DNA from: Anaerolineales bacterium
GTDB taxonomy: Bacteria; Chloroflexota; Anaerolineae; Anaerolineales; Villigracilaceae
NCBI GenBank assembly: GCA_013360875.1
Contig: JABWAU010000020.1
Span: 1 to 41,743 of the forward strand
Direction: 5' to 3'
Length of the DNA: 41,743 bases
Shown here: piece after piece, positions 25,330-33,839 of the stretch
Layout: each line of letters opens with the position of its first letter
Position numbering within the stretch: position 1 is the stretch's first letter
Program-made: the position numbers and the translations under genes
The notes under the pieces: generated by a model
Told to the model about the DNA's origin: nothing
Seen by the model: only the letters and a program-made list of their open reading frames with translations
Databases searched by the model: none

Positions 25330-26864
25330 AAGCCAGCAAGCCGGCCGCCACGTTCGCCCCGCAGGAGGTCAGGCGTTTCATTTCACCGCTCACGATTGCC
25401 ACGCTCGTCATCCTGACGGGTTTGATTATGGAAGCCGTTTCGAGGCGCCCGGCGCCGAATCTCCCGCTAGCGTTCTACGGAGGGCTGGGGATCGCCTACA
25501 TTGCCACCGTTCACATCCTCCTCCTCCGCTCCGCGTTCAGGCATGGGACGTATCGGGTCATCAACTCGGTTCTGGCGGGCATTGGGATCGGCATCTTGAC
25601 CTATCTGCTCTCCGAGCGCTTGAATGAGATCACGCACATCCTGGTCCTCTTCAGCGTTGTGGTGATGACGATGATCTCGGGACGGATGTACGCCTATCTG
25701 ACGTTGTTTCTAATCATGGCGGTCAGCCTGCCGGCGGAACTTTCCCAACTCAGGACGGCGGAAGGGATTCTCGATTACACGACGCCGTTTGTCGTTTCCG
25801 TAATCGTCGCGGAAGTCATCATACGGATCAAGAATACCGCCCACCAGCACATCCACAGGCTGGAGATCATCAACCAGGTCAGCCGCGAGATCATGCAAAC
25901 TCTCGATACGAAGCAGACCTTCGCGCTCCTGGACAAGACCATTCAGGATACGCTCGGAGCCGACACCTATTTCATCGGCATCGTCAAGGATGGGAAGATT
26001 CAACTCGAACTATTCTTCGACGATGGAGAATACTTCAACGGGATGCGCGTCCCTTTCGAGGGGACGCTTTCCGGCTGGGTGATCCGAAATCAAAAGGTAT
26101 TGTTCCTGCCGGACTTGAGGGAGGAGGTGGAGTTGGACGGCGTCGAACGTTTCATCATCGGAAGGGATCGGACGAGTCTTTCCTGGATCGGAGTGCCACT
26201 CAAAGCCGAAAACGTGACCGGCGTCCTCGCGCTGGCGTCCTATGCCGCCAATGCGTTCGACCGCGCCGACCTCGAACTGCTCATCAGCCTCGGCCAGCAC
26301 GTCACCCTGGCGTTGGACAATACCATCCGCCACGCGCAAGTCGAAAGGCAGGCGCGGCTCGACAGCATGACCGGCGTCTACAACCACGGATATTTCCTCA
26401 AGTTGCTTGCGGAACAGGCGGAGGAGGCGTCGAGAACACAAACGCCCCTCAGCCTGATCATGCTCGACATTGATTATTTCAAGCAATACAACGACACGTA
26501 TGGTCACCTGGTGGGAGACCGCATTTTGAATTCGCTTTGTTCGGCGATCCAGCGCAACATCAAACAGGCGGATGCCGTCGGCAGGTGGGGCGGCGAGGAG
26601 TTCATCATTTCCCTGCCCGGAGCGACCGGCAGGCAGGCACATCGGATCGCCCGGCGCATCGGCGAGACCATGAGAAGCCTGCGTGTGGAAGACCGCGATA
26701 ACCGCACCGTTCCCATACCGACCGTCAGCCAGGGGATCGCCGTGTACCCTGACGAGGCGAACGAAATCTATCGCCTGATTGATGTTGCCGACAAACGGTT
26801 ATACGTTGCAAAAGAACGGGGCAGGAACCAGGTCGAGCCGGGGGAGGAATTCTTTCAGGAATAG
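25326..26864 (+). CDS. Membrane GAF/GGDEF diguanylate cyclase
   Basis: A 512-residue membrane protein that should make cyclic di-GMP from two GTP. About six membrane segments lie in residues 15-170, then a GAF module (about 190-335), then a GGDEF domain. The active-site loop is GGEEF at 422-426, and the metal-binding MLDIDYFKQYNDTYGH precedes it, so the enzyme looks active. The inhibitory-site position, normally RxxD, reads KQAD (413-416), so product inhibition may be weak. The ATG at 25326 overlaps the stop of the HD-GYP gene (ATGA) and has a G-rich Shine-Dalgarno-like sequence upstream; it is preferred over longer frames that run inside the upstream gene. Synthesis and breakdown enzymes are thus made from one transcript. 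Confidence 0.93.
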   Translation: MKASKPAATFAPQEVRRFISPLTIATLVILTGLIMEAVSRRPAPNLPLAFYGGLGIAYIATVHILLLRSAFRHGTYRVINSVLAGIGIGILTYLLSERLNEITHILVLFSVVVMTMISGRMYAYLTLFLIMAVSLPAELSQLRTAEGILDYTTPFVVSVIVAEVIIRIKNTAHQHIHRLEIINQVSREIMQTLDTKQTFALLDKTIQDTLGADTYFIGIVKDGKIQLELFFDDGEYFNGMRVPFEGTLSGWVIRNQKVLFLPDLREEVELDGVERFIIGRDRTSLSWIGVPLKAENVTGVLALASYAANAFDRADLELLISLGQHVTLALDNTIRHAQVERQARLDSMTGVYNHGYFLKLLAEQAEEASRTQTPLSLIMLDIDYFKQYNDTYGHLVGDRILNSLCSAIQRNIKQADAVGRWGGEEFIISLPGATGRQAHRIARRIGETMRSLRVEDRDNRTVPIPTVSQGIAVYPDEANEIYRLIDVADKRLYVAKERGRNQVEPGEEFFQE

Positions 26865-26865
26865 A

Positions 26866-26940
26866 TGTCATTTCGAGCGAAGCGAGAAATCTTTCACCTT
26901 CGTTCGGTAAGGTCTCACACATTCAAGGCTTGCCGAAACG
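26866..26940. repeat. Partial dispersed repeat and hairpin between convergent genes
   Basis: TGTCATTTCGAGCGAAGCGA begins two bases after the GGDEF stop (26866) and matches the left half of the dispersed repeat. A separate hairpin follows: 26901-26912 pairs with 26929-26940 over about 11 base pairs with one bulged A. Together they fill the space between the cyclase and the convergent threonine aldolase (stop at 26971) and may serve as a terminator, though no U tract is present. Confidence 0.55.
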
Positions 26941-26970
26941 AAAATTTCCAGAGTATTCAGCCCCCCTCTT

Positions 26971-28008
26971 CTAGCGCAGCGCCTTCGCGAAAGCCTCGAC
27001 GCTTTTTTCCACCGCATCATCGTCAATCCAGTAATGCGTCACGAGGCGAAGTCGGCGCGGATGATCCGCATCCACCAACACGCCCTCCCTCCTCATTCTT
27101 TCGGCAACCTGGCGCATCGTCAGCGGAACGCTATCCGCGAGGTTCAAATAAACCATGTTCGTGTACGGGGAATTTTCATCAACGACAATTCCATCAATTC
27201 GGCGCAAGCCGTCGGCAAGTTTCCTCGCGCGGACGTGATCCTCGCCCAGGCGGGTGGTCATCTTCTCCAATGAAATGATCCCAGCCGCGGCGATCACGCC
27301 CACCTGCCTCATTCCGCCTCCGAGCATCTTGCGCAAGTGACGCGCCCGCGCAATGAATTTCCCCGTCCCCGCGAGCATCGAACCGATGGGCGCAGCCAGC
27401 CCCTTGCTCAAACAGAACATCACCGAGTCGGCGGGCGCGACCAGTTCCTTCACATCCGCGTCTTGGGCGATCGCCGCGTTGAAGATGCGCGCTCCGTCAA
27501 TGTGCAAAGCAAGGGCATGCCCGCGCGCGATCTCGCCCACCCGCCGCGTGTACTCAACAGTCAACGGGACGCCGCCACAGATGTTTTGCGTATTTTCGAG
27601 ACAGATCAAACGCGTGATGGGGTGATGCACGTCTTCGGTGCGGATGGAGGCGAGGATATCGTCCAGCGCGAGAGTTCCGTCCTTTTGATTCGGGATCGGA
27701 CAGGGTTGGATGCCGCCCAACGCAGACATGCCTCCCGCCTCGTTCAAGTAGACGTGGGATTGATTCCCGACGATGACCTCATCCCCCCTCTGACAATGGA
27801 CAAGCAACGCGAGCAGGTTGCCCATCGTCCCCGAGGGGACAAAGATCGAGGCTTCCTTTCCTAATTTTTCCGCCGCCATCGCCTCCAGCCTGTTGACAGT
27901 TGGATCGTCACGAAAAACATCGTCGCCCACCTCAGCCTCTGCCATCGCTTCACGCATTTCGGGCGTGGGTTTGGTCACAGTATCGGAACGAAGGTCAATA
28001 TATTCCAT
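26971..28008 (-). CDS. ltaE: Low-specificity L-threonine aldolase
   Basis: A 345-residue PLP-dependent fold-type I enzyme that cleaves threonine or allo-threonine to glycine and acetaldehyde. The N-terminus [18 protein letters not shown] is diagnostic. The PLP phosphate loop PSGTMGN lies at 58-64, D171 in [10 protein letters not shown] binds the pyridine nitrogen, and K202 in [10 protein letters not shown] forms the Schiff base. GGGMRQVG follows, as in the family. The length is normal. The ATG at 28008 has GGAGAA upstream. It is 10 nt after the histidine-phosphatase stop and the last gene of a six-gene minus-strand run that also includes alanine racemase, so amino-acid stereochemistry enzymes share the unit. 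Confidence 0.94.
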   Translation of the reverse strand: MEYIDLRSDTVTKPTPEMREAMAEAEVGDDVFRDDPTVNRLEAMAAEKLGKEASIFVPSGTMGNLLALLVHCQRGDEVIVGNQSHVYLNEAGGMSALGGIQPCPIPNQKDGTLALDDILASIRTEDVHHPITRLICLENTQNICGGVPLTVEYTRRVGEIARGHALALHIDGARIFNAAIAQDADVKELVAPADSVMFCLSKGLAAPIGSMLAGTGKFIARARHLRKMLGGGMRQVGVIAAAGIISLEKMTTRLGEDHVRARKLADGLRRIDGIVVDENSPYTNMVYLNLADSVPLTMRQVAERMRREGVLVDADHPRRLRLVTHYWIDDDAVEKSVEAFAKALR

Positions 28009-28018
28009 GGGATTCTCC

Positions 28019-28591
28019 TCAACTGAAGTTTACTGTTTCGAGCAACGTCCGGTTATTCAGATCCAAAACGACAAAAGAAGGCAAGCCCAATTCGTTCCAA
28101 AGTTGATAACCATCAAGTCCTGTCAATTCTGAAGCGAACAGGGAAATCACCGTTCCATGAGCGACGATCGCCATCCGTTTGCCGGCATACAATTCCATCA
28201 GCAATTCAACCGATGTTTTGAATCGCTCAAGCGCTTCAGCGGCAGTCTCGTTCCCGAAGATCAATTCATCGGGTTTTTCGAACAATGTACGAACGGAAGA
28301 CTGGAAATCCTCCTTCGAAACCAGTTGGACGCTACTCCGTTCGTGCTCATGCAACCCATCCATCACAACAATATCCACTCCCAAGGATTTGCACAGAATC
28401 TCTGCCGTCTCCCTGGCTTTGGGCTCCACGCTTGAACCGATGACTTCAAGTTGATATTTCTTTATCTTTTCGGCAAGCCTTACCACGCGTGACCGTCCTT
28501 CGTCGGAAAGTTCCCACGCGTGAGCAGGGATATTTTCCACAATTTCAGGCAGGGAATGCCTGATCAATATCAACGGATCGCCAGCGTTCAT
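28019..28591 (-). CDS. Histidine phosphatase (phosphoglycerate mutase-like)
   Basis: A 190-residue member of the histidine phosphatase superfamily. The catalytic motif [11 protein letters not shown] gives R11-H12 (the nucleophile is H12). The second histidine is in [10 protein letters not shown] (H145). The usual RHG reads RHS here. The branch is the small phosphoglycerate-mutase-like group (E. coli SixA/CobC-like size), with substrate unknown. The start ATG at 28591 overlaps the RluD stop as ATGA, so the two are translationally coupled. Phosphoserine, sugar phosphate or nucleotide substrates are all possible. Confidence 0.86.
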   Translation of the reverse strand: MNAGDPLILIRHSLPEIVENIPAHAWELSDEGRSRVVRLAEKIKKYQLEVIGSSVEPKARETAEILCKSLGVDIVVMDGLHEHERSSVQLVSKEDFQSSVRTLFEKPDELIFGNETAAEALERFKTSVELLMELYAGKRMAIVAHGTVISLFASELTGLDGYQLWNELGLPSFVVLDLNNRTLLETVNFS

Positions 28592-29508
28592 CTTCGTAAA
28601 TCGTTCAGAACTCTTTCCAACTCGTCAGGCAAAGGCGCTTCGAAACTTCTCGGTTCTTTTTCGTTTGGCAAAATGATCTTCAGGCGATAGGCGTGCAGAA
28701 AGTGACGCCCGATCTCGATGGTAGCAGTTTTCCTTCCATAGACTTCATCACCCACAATGGGACATTTCAGGAAGGCGCAATGCAGGCGGATCTGGTGCGT
28801 CCGCCCGGTCAACGGATGAAATTCCAACAACGTATGTTTCTCGAACTCTTCCACCGTTTTGTATTCCGAAACCGACTCACGCCCTTTGTTCTCAGAGACG
28901 ATTGCCATTTTCTTGCGCTGTTTTGGGTCGCGCCCGATGTACGCCTCCACGCGGCCGGTCGGTGTGGGAGGTTTCCCGTCCACGAGGGCAAGATAGGTTT
29001 TGTCAACTTTTCGCAAACGGAATTGATCCTGCAACCAGCGGTGGGCGCGTTCGTTCTTCGCAAGCAGGATCAAGCCCGAGGTCTCCTTATCGAGGCGATG
29101 AACCACGCCGGGACGTTCCTCGCCGCCGATGCCTTCGAGGTCGGGATCGTATCCAAGAACCGCATGGACCAGCGTCCCGGACGAATGACCCGCGGCCGGA
29201 TGAACGACCATGCCCGCCGGTTTGTTGACCACGAGCAGGTCGTCGTTCTCGAAGAGGATGTCGAGCGAAATTTTTTCGGGAGTCAAAGCCGTCGGCGCGG
29301 TTGGCGGAATCCGAACCGTCACCGTGGATCCGCTTTCGAGGGGCTGACCAGCCTTCCGTGCCGCGCGACCGTCCACATCCACAAATCCATCCGCAATCAA
29401 TCGCTGTATCCGCGAGCGCGAAAACTCCTGCAACTGCCCGACCAGAAATTTGTCGAGCCGCTCAGGAGTCTTTTGATCGAAACGGAAGTTCAGGACGCGT
29501 TCATTCAC
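28588..29508 (-). CDS. rluD: Pseudouridine synthase, RluD type
   Basis: A 306-residue RNA-modifying enzyme. Residues 15-60 form an S4 RNA-binding domain (ERLDKFLVGQLQEFSRSRIQ), and the rest is the RluA-family catalytic core with the signature HRLDKETSGLILLAK at about 136-150, whose aspartate is the nucleophile. It would convert uridines in 23S rRNA to pseudouridine (E. coli RluD modifies 1911, 1915 and 1917); the exact target here is inferred from the S4-containing architecture. The frame starts at GTG 29508 inside the end of lspA (8-nt overlap), with no strong Shine-Dalgarno, so it relies on coupling. The lspA-rluD order is conserved in many bacteria. Confidence 0.93.
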   Translation of the reverse strand: MNERVLNFRFDQKTPERLDKFLVGQLQEFSRSRIQRLIADGFVDVDGRAARKAGQPLESGSTVTVRIPPTAPTALTPEKISLDILFENDDLLVVNKPAGMVVHPAAGHSSGTLVHAVLGYDPDLEGIGGEERPGVVHRLDKETSGLILLAKNERAHRWLQDQFRLRKVDKTYLALVDGKPPTPTGRVEAYIGRDPKQRKKMAIVSENKGRESVSEYKTVEEFEKHTLLEFHPLTGRTHQIRLHCAFLKCPIVGDEVYGRKTATIEIGRHFLHAYRLKIILPNEKEPRSFEAPLPDELERVLNDLRR

Positions 29509-30049
29509 TGGTCATTTCGCTCGAAGATTTGTTCGGCGGATTGTCCTGTTCCGCGCTTTGTCGTTTCTTCCTCTCGGCTCGTTCCATTATCCATACCCCC
29601 AAAAGGAGCGTCCCCGCGCCAACGGTGATGCTCGCGTCTGCCACATTGAACACTGGGAAGGAACCGACCGAAATGAAATCGGTCACGTGACCGATCGTGA
29701 CGCGGTCGATCAGGTTGCCGGCCGCGCCGCCCAATTGCATGCTCATCGCGAGGCGCAACGACCAATCCGCCTTGTCCACCTGCGGATAATAATAAAGGAT
29801 CAACGCGATCACGATAAAGGCAAGCACGGTGAACACCATGCCGCCACCCTTGAACATGCCGAACGCCGCGCCCGTGTTGTACCAATGCACGATGCGCATG
29901 TATGGGCTGAGCCATGTCAGCGACTCGGGAAGCCAACTGCCGCCCAGCGGAATATTTTCGCGCACCAGCGTCTTCGTCCACTGATCCAGCGCGACGATCG
30001 CAACGGCGATCATAACGATCTGCCAATACCTCTTAATTAAAATTCTCAC
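29501..30049 (-). CDS. lspA: Lipoprotein signal peptidase (signal peptidase II)
   Basis: A 182-residue membrane aspartyl protease that removes the signal peptide after Lgt has lipidated the cysteine. Four membrane segments are visible. The signature motifs are present: NTGAAFGMF, then NLIDRV (first catalytic aspartate) and FPVFNVADASITVG (second). The C-terminal tail of about 30 residues is highly charged (ERAERKKRQSAEQ) and longer than in short family members. The start is GTG at 30049, with GAGG eight nucleotides upstream. It lies 34 nt after the alr stop and overlaps rluD by 8 nt. Together with lgt at 13685-14467 it completes the lipoprotein pathway. Confidence 0.95.
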   Translation of the reverse strand: MRILIKRYWQIVMIAVAIVALDQWTKTLVRENIPLGGSWLPESLTWLSPYMRIVHWYNTGAAFGMFKGGGMVFTVLAFIVIALILYYYPQVDKADWSLRLAMSMQLGGAAGNLIDRVTIGHVTDFISVGSFPVFNVADASITVGAGTLLLGVWIMERAERKKRQSAEQDNPPNKSSSEMTSE

Positions 30050-30083
30050 ATTTCACCTCAATCGAAATCGCCCCATTCTACCA

Positions 30084-31193
30084 TCACTTGTTGACGAACA
30101 CGCGCGGCACGCGCGCGCGGATGTTCGTCAACACCTCGTATTCATTCGTGCCGCTCCACTCCGCAAGGTCTTCGGCAGCGATTCCCTCCCCCAGCAGGAT
30201 CGCCTCGTCCCCAACATTGACCTCGTCGTCCTCAACGTTCACCATGAACTGATCCATGCAGATGCGCCCCACCTGTGGATATTTTTTCCCCCGGATGACC
30301 ACCTGCGCGCGGTTCGTCATGCGGCGGAAATACCCATCCGCGTACCCGCACGGGATGGTGACGATTCGCGTCTCCGCCTCGGCCTGCCACAACGACCCAT
30401 AACTGACCGCACGTCCCGGCCGCGTCCGCTTCGAATAAGAGACGCGCGCACGCCAGGTGAGCGCCGGCTTCACGTCCACCACGCGAGCCGCCTCTTTGCC
30501 GGGATACACCCCGTAGAACATGATCCCCGGCCGCACCAGATCGAAATGCGCCTCAGGCAAATTCAACACGCCACCCGAATTGCATACATGCCGAATGGGC
30601 GGGACGGGAATACCCAGCCTCGCGTATAGATCGAGAACCGTTCGAAATCGTTCGAGTTGCAGGGATGAAAAGGATCGGTCCGCCAATTCCGAGTTGGCAA
30701 GATGCGTATAAATCCCCTCCACATCCAAATGCCTGCACGCCGCCGATTTTTGGATCAACGCCTCCGCCTCATATTCGTGAACCCCCACTCTTTCCATGCC
30801 GGTATCAATCTTCAGGTGAGTCCTGATGCGTTTGCCGGTTGTTCGCGAGACCTCGTCAGCGACCCCCAGCAATTCAACGGACGAGCCAGTCAAAGTCAGG
30901 TCATATTCCGCAAAATACGGAACCTGCTCAGGCAAAGTCCCCCCGGCGACGAGGATGGGTTTCGTGATCCCAATTTCCCGCAAATGGATTCCCTCCTCCA
31001 GGATGGCAACACCGAAATAATCCACGAACGGTTCGATGAACGGAGCGACGCCGTCCACGCCGTGCCCATACGCATTGGCTTTGACCATCGGCATCACCTT
31101 CGCGGGCGAAACGCGGGCGCGAATGGCTTCGATATTCCTTCGCAACTGGGAAAGATTCACTTCAAGATAGACAGGACGCATCGAATTCGACAT
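30084..31193 (-). CDS. alr: Alanine racemase
   Basis: A 369-residue PLP enzyme of fold type III that makes D-alanine for peptidoglycan. The N-terminal signature PMVKANAYGHG places the PLP lysine at K38. The second half carries RAVSYGSLW, with the candidate catalytic tyrosine, and GRICMDQFMVNV, typical of Alr. The C-terminal beta domain (DEAILLGEG) follows. The length is normal. The start is ATG 31193; an alternative M5 cannot be excluded, as neither has a strong Shine-Dalgarno. It is downstream of a GNAT gene (28 nt gap) and upstream of lspA. Confidence 0.95.
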   Translation of the reverse strand: MSNSMRPVYLEVNLSQLRRNIEAIRARVSPAKVMPMVKANAYGHGVDGVAPFIEPFVDYFGVAILEEGIHLREIGITKPILVAGGTLPEQVPYFAEYDLTLTGSSVELLGVADEVSRTTGKRIRTHLKIDTGMERVGVHEYEAEALIQKSAACRHLDVEGIYTHLANSELADRSFSSLQLERFRTVLDLYARLGIPVPPIRHVCNSGGVLNLPEAHFDLVRPGIMFYGVYPGKEAARVVDVKPALTWRARVSYSKRTRPGRAVSYGSLWQAEAETRIVTIPCGYADGYFRRMTNRAQVVIRGKKYPQVGRICMDQFMVNVEDDEVNVGDEAILLGEGIAAEDLAEWSGTNEYEVLTNIRARVPRVFVNK

Positions 31194-31221
31194 GACTTAT
31201 TTACGCGCCACGCGCCACGCG

Positions 31222-31683
31222 CTACCCGTTCCTCCTCCAATGATATTCCACATCCGGCTCGTCCTCCGGCGGGTCGCTGAAACCGAACTTCTCCGCCACA
31301 AAGCCATGCTTTTCATAAAAGGCGCGCGCATTGACGTTGACCTGCAAAGTATACAGCCACAAATGCTCCGGGGATAACCGCCTCGCAAAATTCAGCAGGG
31401 TTTCCCCGATCCCCTTTCGCCAATGATCGGGATGGACGTACAACTGGTCAATGAAATCTTTTTCCATCGCCATGAACGCCACGGGCTGCCCCGCCTCCTC
31501 GACCACCCAAACCTTGTCCTTTTTCAAAATCCCGTTTTGGAAGTATTCCTGGTCTTCATAAAAGAAATGTCCTTTTCTCTTCTGGAACTCCGGCGTCGAT
31601 TTTTCACGCGCAATGCGCCAGAGAATGGTTACCGGGTCGAAATCTTCAGCTCTGTAAGCTCGAACGAGGAAATCGCCGGGCAT
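31222..31683 (-). CDS. GNAT-family N-acetyltransferase
   Basis: A 153-residue acetyltransferase. The N-terminus VRAYRAEDFDPVTILWRIA is the usual first strand and helix. Motif A is IDQLYVHPDHWRKGIGETLL, where the WRKGIG segment binds the acetyl-CoA pyrophosphate. The C-terminal NARAFYEKHGFVAEKFG is the conserved motif B of small-substrate GNATs. The substrate is unknown. The ATG at 31683 has GGAGG six nucleotides upstream and is preferred over an upstream alternative that begins inside the preceding terminator hairpin. It is the likely first gene of the GNAT-alr-lspA-rluD-phosphatase-ltaE unit. Confidence 0.9.
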   Translation of the reverse strand: MPGDFLVRAYRAEDFDPVTILWRIAREKSTPEFQKRKGHFFYEDQEYFQNGILKKDKVWVVEEAGQPVAFMAMEKDFIDQLYVHPDHWRKGIGETLLNFARRLSPEHLWLYTLQVNVNARAFYEKHGFVAEKFGFSDPPEDEPDVEYHWRRNG

Positions 31684-31703
31684 GTCAACCTCCGAAAATA
31701 ATA

Positions 31704-31737
31704 TGAGCCAAATGGTTGGCGCCACCCATTTGGCTCA
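31704..31737 (-). terminator. Hairpin terminator after the RRM gene
   Basis: TGAGCCAAATGG (31704-31715) and CCATTTGGCTCA (31726-31737) form a perfect 12-base-pair stem whose loop contains the palindrome TGGCGCCA. On the minus strand the stem is followed by ATATTATTTTC. It begins 24 nt after the RRM stop and ends about 20 nt before the GNAT start. Confidence 0.65.
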
Positions 31738-31761
31738 ATGGTTTGAAAGAAACAGAACGAT

Positions 31762-32085
31762 CTAGTAATCGCGTCTGTTTTCGCGGTCGCCGCCCTGCCT
31801 GCGATCTCTGCCGCCGCGAAAACCGCCCGGTCGTTCCTCGCGCGGACGGGCGAGATTCACTGTAAGGGCGCGTCCATTATAATCCTGCCCATTGAACCGG
31901 CTGATTGCGGCTTGGGCTTCCTCGGCGGTGGACATCTCGACAAAGCCGAAGCCCTTCGAGCGCCCGCTGGCGCGATCCTTGATCACCTGCGCAGATTTCA
32001 CAGTGCCAGCCTGTGAAAACAGATTCTGCAAATCAGCATCCACGGTGCTGTACGGCAGGTTTCCAACATATAGTTTCGCTTCCAT
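31762..32085 (-). CDS. RRM-domain RNA-binding protein
   Basis: A 107-residue protein with one RNA-recognition motif, like the glycine-rich Rbp proteins of cyanobacteria. RNP2 is LYVGNL (residues 5-10) and RNP1 is KGFGFVEM (44-51). The tail from about residue 80 is Arg/Gly-rich (RPGGFRGGRDRRQGG), typical for RNA-binding chaperones. It probably remodels or stabilises mRNA, perhaps in the cold; this role is known for the family and inferred here. The ATG at 32085 has GGAGAAG nine nucleotides upstream. The 326-nt region before it holds no gene and may be a long regulated leader. Confidence 0.93.
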   Translation of the reverse strand: MEAKLYVGNLPYSTVDADLQNLFSQAGTVKSAQVIKDRASGRSKGFGFVEMSTAEEAQAAISRFNGQDYNGRALTVNLARPREERPGGFRGGRDRRQGGDRENRRDY

Positions 32086-32411
32086 GAAATACTCTTCTCC
32101 TAGGTGTATGCCGGGGCAGTGAAGCAACCGCCTGCGGCGAAACGGATGAACGATGCATGACTACGGGGATCACAGACACCCAGGCGCCAGGAAGTGAAAT
32201 ACTCATCCCCTTCTGATTGCCGAGACCGCCACACCTCATGCACTTACAAACTGATTCTAGCACAAGAGGGAATACACGACCAGAAATCCGCAAGCCCAAA
32301 GCGGATCAATTTTTTTCGTTCCCGCACAGGGACAACTGTGCCGGCGCTTCGAGCGCGCCCAACGCCCATGCTTTGCCGCCGGGCGCGCTCGCAACGACCC
32401 GCAAACTCCGC
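32086..32411 (-). promoter_or_regulatory. Non-coding region, possible long leader of the RRM gene
   Basis: No convincing reading frame lies in these 326 nt. A minus-strand TAGAAT (32254-32259) could be a -10 element and would give a leader of about 160 nt; the -35 is poor. GAGTATTTCA occurs both in the ribosome-binding region (about 32084-32095) and again upstream (about 32195-32206), where its surroundings also resemble a ribosome-binding site. Nothing else was recognised. Confidence 0.35.
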
Positions 32412-32816
32412 TCACCCCATGGATGCAATGATCGCACCGAAGGCGATGAAGTTGACAAGGTGATTACCCGCCTCGATCGCCCAGACCTTGAGCCCATGAC
32501 CCGCGAAAAGTTTATTCACCAAATTCGTCGGCGCGACGAACCCAAGCCAGATCATGAACCCTGCCTGAACGCCCGCGGCAACCGTATTACTCTCCATCAC
32601 CGAGAGAAGCAACGAAACGAACACCGCCTGGACCGCCGCGGCAACGAGGGTCAACACCCAGATCATGGGATTCGGGTTGCCCGGCTCACCGGACTTTCCA
32701 ATCCCCGCCCACCAGGCGGGAAAGAACACCCTTCTGTGATACCAGACGAACCCGCTAACCATGCTGAACACGACGCACACCACGACGGCAATCCAATTGA
32801 TAGAACCAAGATCCAT
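32412..32816 (-). CDS. DUF1761 membrane protein
   Basis: A 134-residue integral membrane protein with four membrane segments. The family's marks are INWIAVVVCVVFSMVSGFVWY at the start, FPAWWAGIGK after the first segment, and LGFVAPTNLVNKLF and HLVNFIAFGAI near the end; these match DUF1761 proteins, whose function is unknown. The ATG at 32816 is chosen over one 12 nt upstream, because that ATG lies inside the Shine-Dalgarno (GGAGG, 32824-32820). It diverges from the transglutaminase-like gene at 33005. In the 188 nt between, GGCGCGCGCC and a tandem ACTGGCG repeat are seen but not interpretable. Confidence 0.85.
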   Translation of the reverse strand: MDLGSINWIAVVVCVVFSMVSGFVWYHRRVFFPAWWAGIGKSGEPGNPNPMIWVLTLVAAAVQAVFVSLLLSVMESNTVAAGVQAGFMIWLGFVAPTNLVNKLFAGHGLKVWAIEAGNHLVNFIAFGAIIASMG

Positions 32817-32988
32817 TTCAGCCTCCATTGATAAAGTGTGACCGGCGCGCGCCAGTCGCCAGTTATAATAACCCGAATGTTTGTTCTAAGATACGCGGCT
32901 CGGAGGATTTTTGTCAACTCCAGGGACAAATCTCGACAACTACACCGGAACGGAATCACGACCATGAAAACCCGACAACCGGACAGGA

Positions 32989-32994
32989 TATAAT
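32989..32994 (+). promoter_or_regulatory. Possible -10 element, nearly leaderless transcript
   Basis: A perfect TATAAT at 32989-32994 lies 10 nt before the ATG at 33005. The -35 region (about 32966) matches poorly. If used, transcription would begin within a few bases of the start codon, which also lacks a Shine-Dalgarno. Confidence 0.4.
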
Positions 32995-33004
32995 CGGCGC
33001 GGAT

Positions 33005-33658
33005 ATGTCCTTCATTGCCGAATTCGAGTCGCGTCTGCCCGCAAAACTGCGCCGGAAATTCAATCAACTGAACACCCCCTTCGCCATCCAGGACTATCTG
33101 GACAGCCTGATCTACAAGGGAGAGGAACGCGACCGTTCTCCCCTCAACGTCATGCTGGACGGACAGGCGCACTGCCTCGACGGTGGATTCCTTGCCGCGC
33201 TCTGCCTGTGGCGGATCGGCTTCAAACCGCTTCTCATTGACCTTTTGCCGGATCCCGGCGTGGACGATGACCACGTCCTCGCGCTGTATCGTATCGAAGG
33301 ACGCTGGGGCGCGCTGGCGAAATCCAATTACGTCAATCTCGGCTTCCGCGAGCCGGTTTACAAATCCCTGCGCGAATTGGTGATGACCTACTTCGAACAC
33401 TACGTCAGCATCCGCCAGCGCAAGGTTCTGACCGGCTATACGCGTCCCATTGACGCATCGCGTTATGCACATCTCGATTGGGCGTGGGACGAAGCCGGGG
33501 CGAACATCCTGTACCACAAACATTTCTACGGGCGCAAAGCGATTCGCCTCATCACCCCGGGCATGGCGGCGCGCCTCAGCCCCGTCACAGACAGAGCCTA
33601 TCGCGCGGAAACGCTCTTCACCGATTTGAACGAGTCGTTTGGGAATCGGAGGTATTGA
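33005..33658 (+). CDS. Transglutaminase-like cysteine hydrolase family protein
   Basis: A 217-residue soluble protein. It resembles the transglutaminase-like fold: GQAHCLDGGFLAALCLWRIG (around residue 59) supplies a cysteine at the start of a helix, DDDHVLALY (around residue 83) supplies a histidine on a strand, and KSNYVNLGFREP follows where an aspartate/asparagine would complete the triad. The assignment to this fold is by pattern only. The start ATG 33005 is chosen since the conserved region begins there; a longer TTG-started frame upstream would run through the divergent promoter region. The gene stands alone, with a palindrome-rich intergenic region after it. Confidence 0.65.
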   Translation: MSFIAEFESRLPAKLRRKFNQLNTPFAIQDYLDSLIYKGEERDRSPLNVMLDGQAHCLDGGFLAALCLWRIGFKPLLIDLLPDPGVDDDHVLALYRIEGRWGALAKSNYVNLGFREPVYKSLRELVMTYFEHYVSIRQRKVLTGYTRPIDASRYAHLDWAWDEAGANILYHKHFYGRKAIRLITPGMAARLSPVTDRAYRAETLFTDLNESFGNRRY

Positions 33659-33839
33659 CTGGCGACATTGCGCGGGTTTTTCGTAATGCCATACGCTTCG
33701 CGGCGTTGTCTTGCGAGGCAGGAGAAATCCTGTGACGCCGCCCGAAGGCGTGAGGCAAATTGTGCAGCAGGGACCGCGAACTCAAAGCGCCGGGGAGGAT
33801 ATTGCATCGAAGATAACACCTCCTCAACTCCTGTACTAA
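33659..33839. other. Intergenic region with small hairpins
   Basis: No gene is supported here. CAGGA, GAAA and TCCTG (33719-33732) form a small hairpin with a GNRA loop, and CGCC...GGCG follows at about 33736-33750. The bases TTGCGAGGCAGGAGAAATCC resemble parts of dispersed repeats, and short open frames across it look repeat-derived. The hairpins might end the transcript of the gene at 33005, but no U tract follows. Confidence 0.4.

Noticed and set aside
31222-31725. Longer GNAT start at 31725
   Set aside because: That start lies inside the terminator hairpin of the RRM gene; GGAGG lies correctly before the ATG at 31683.
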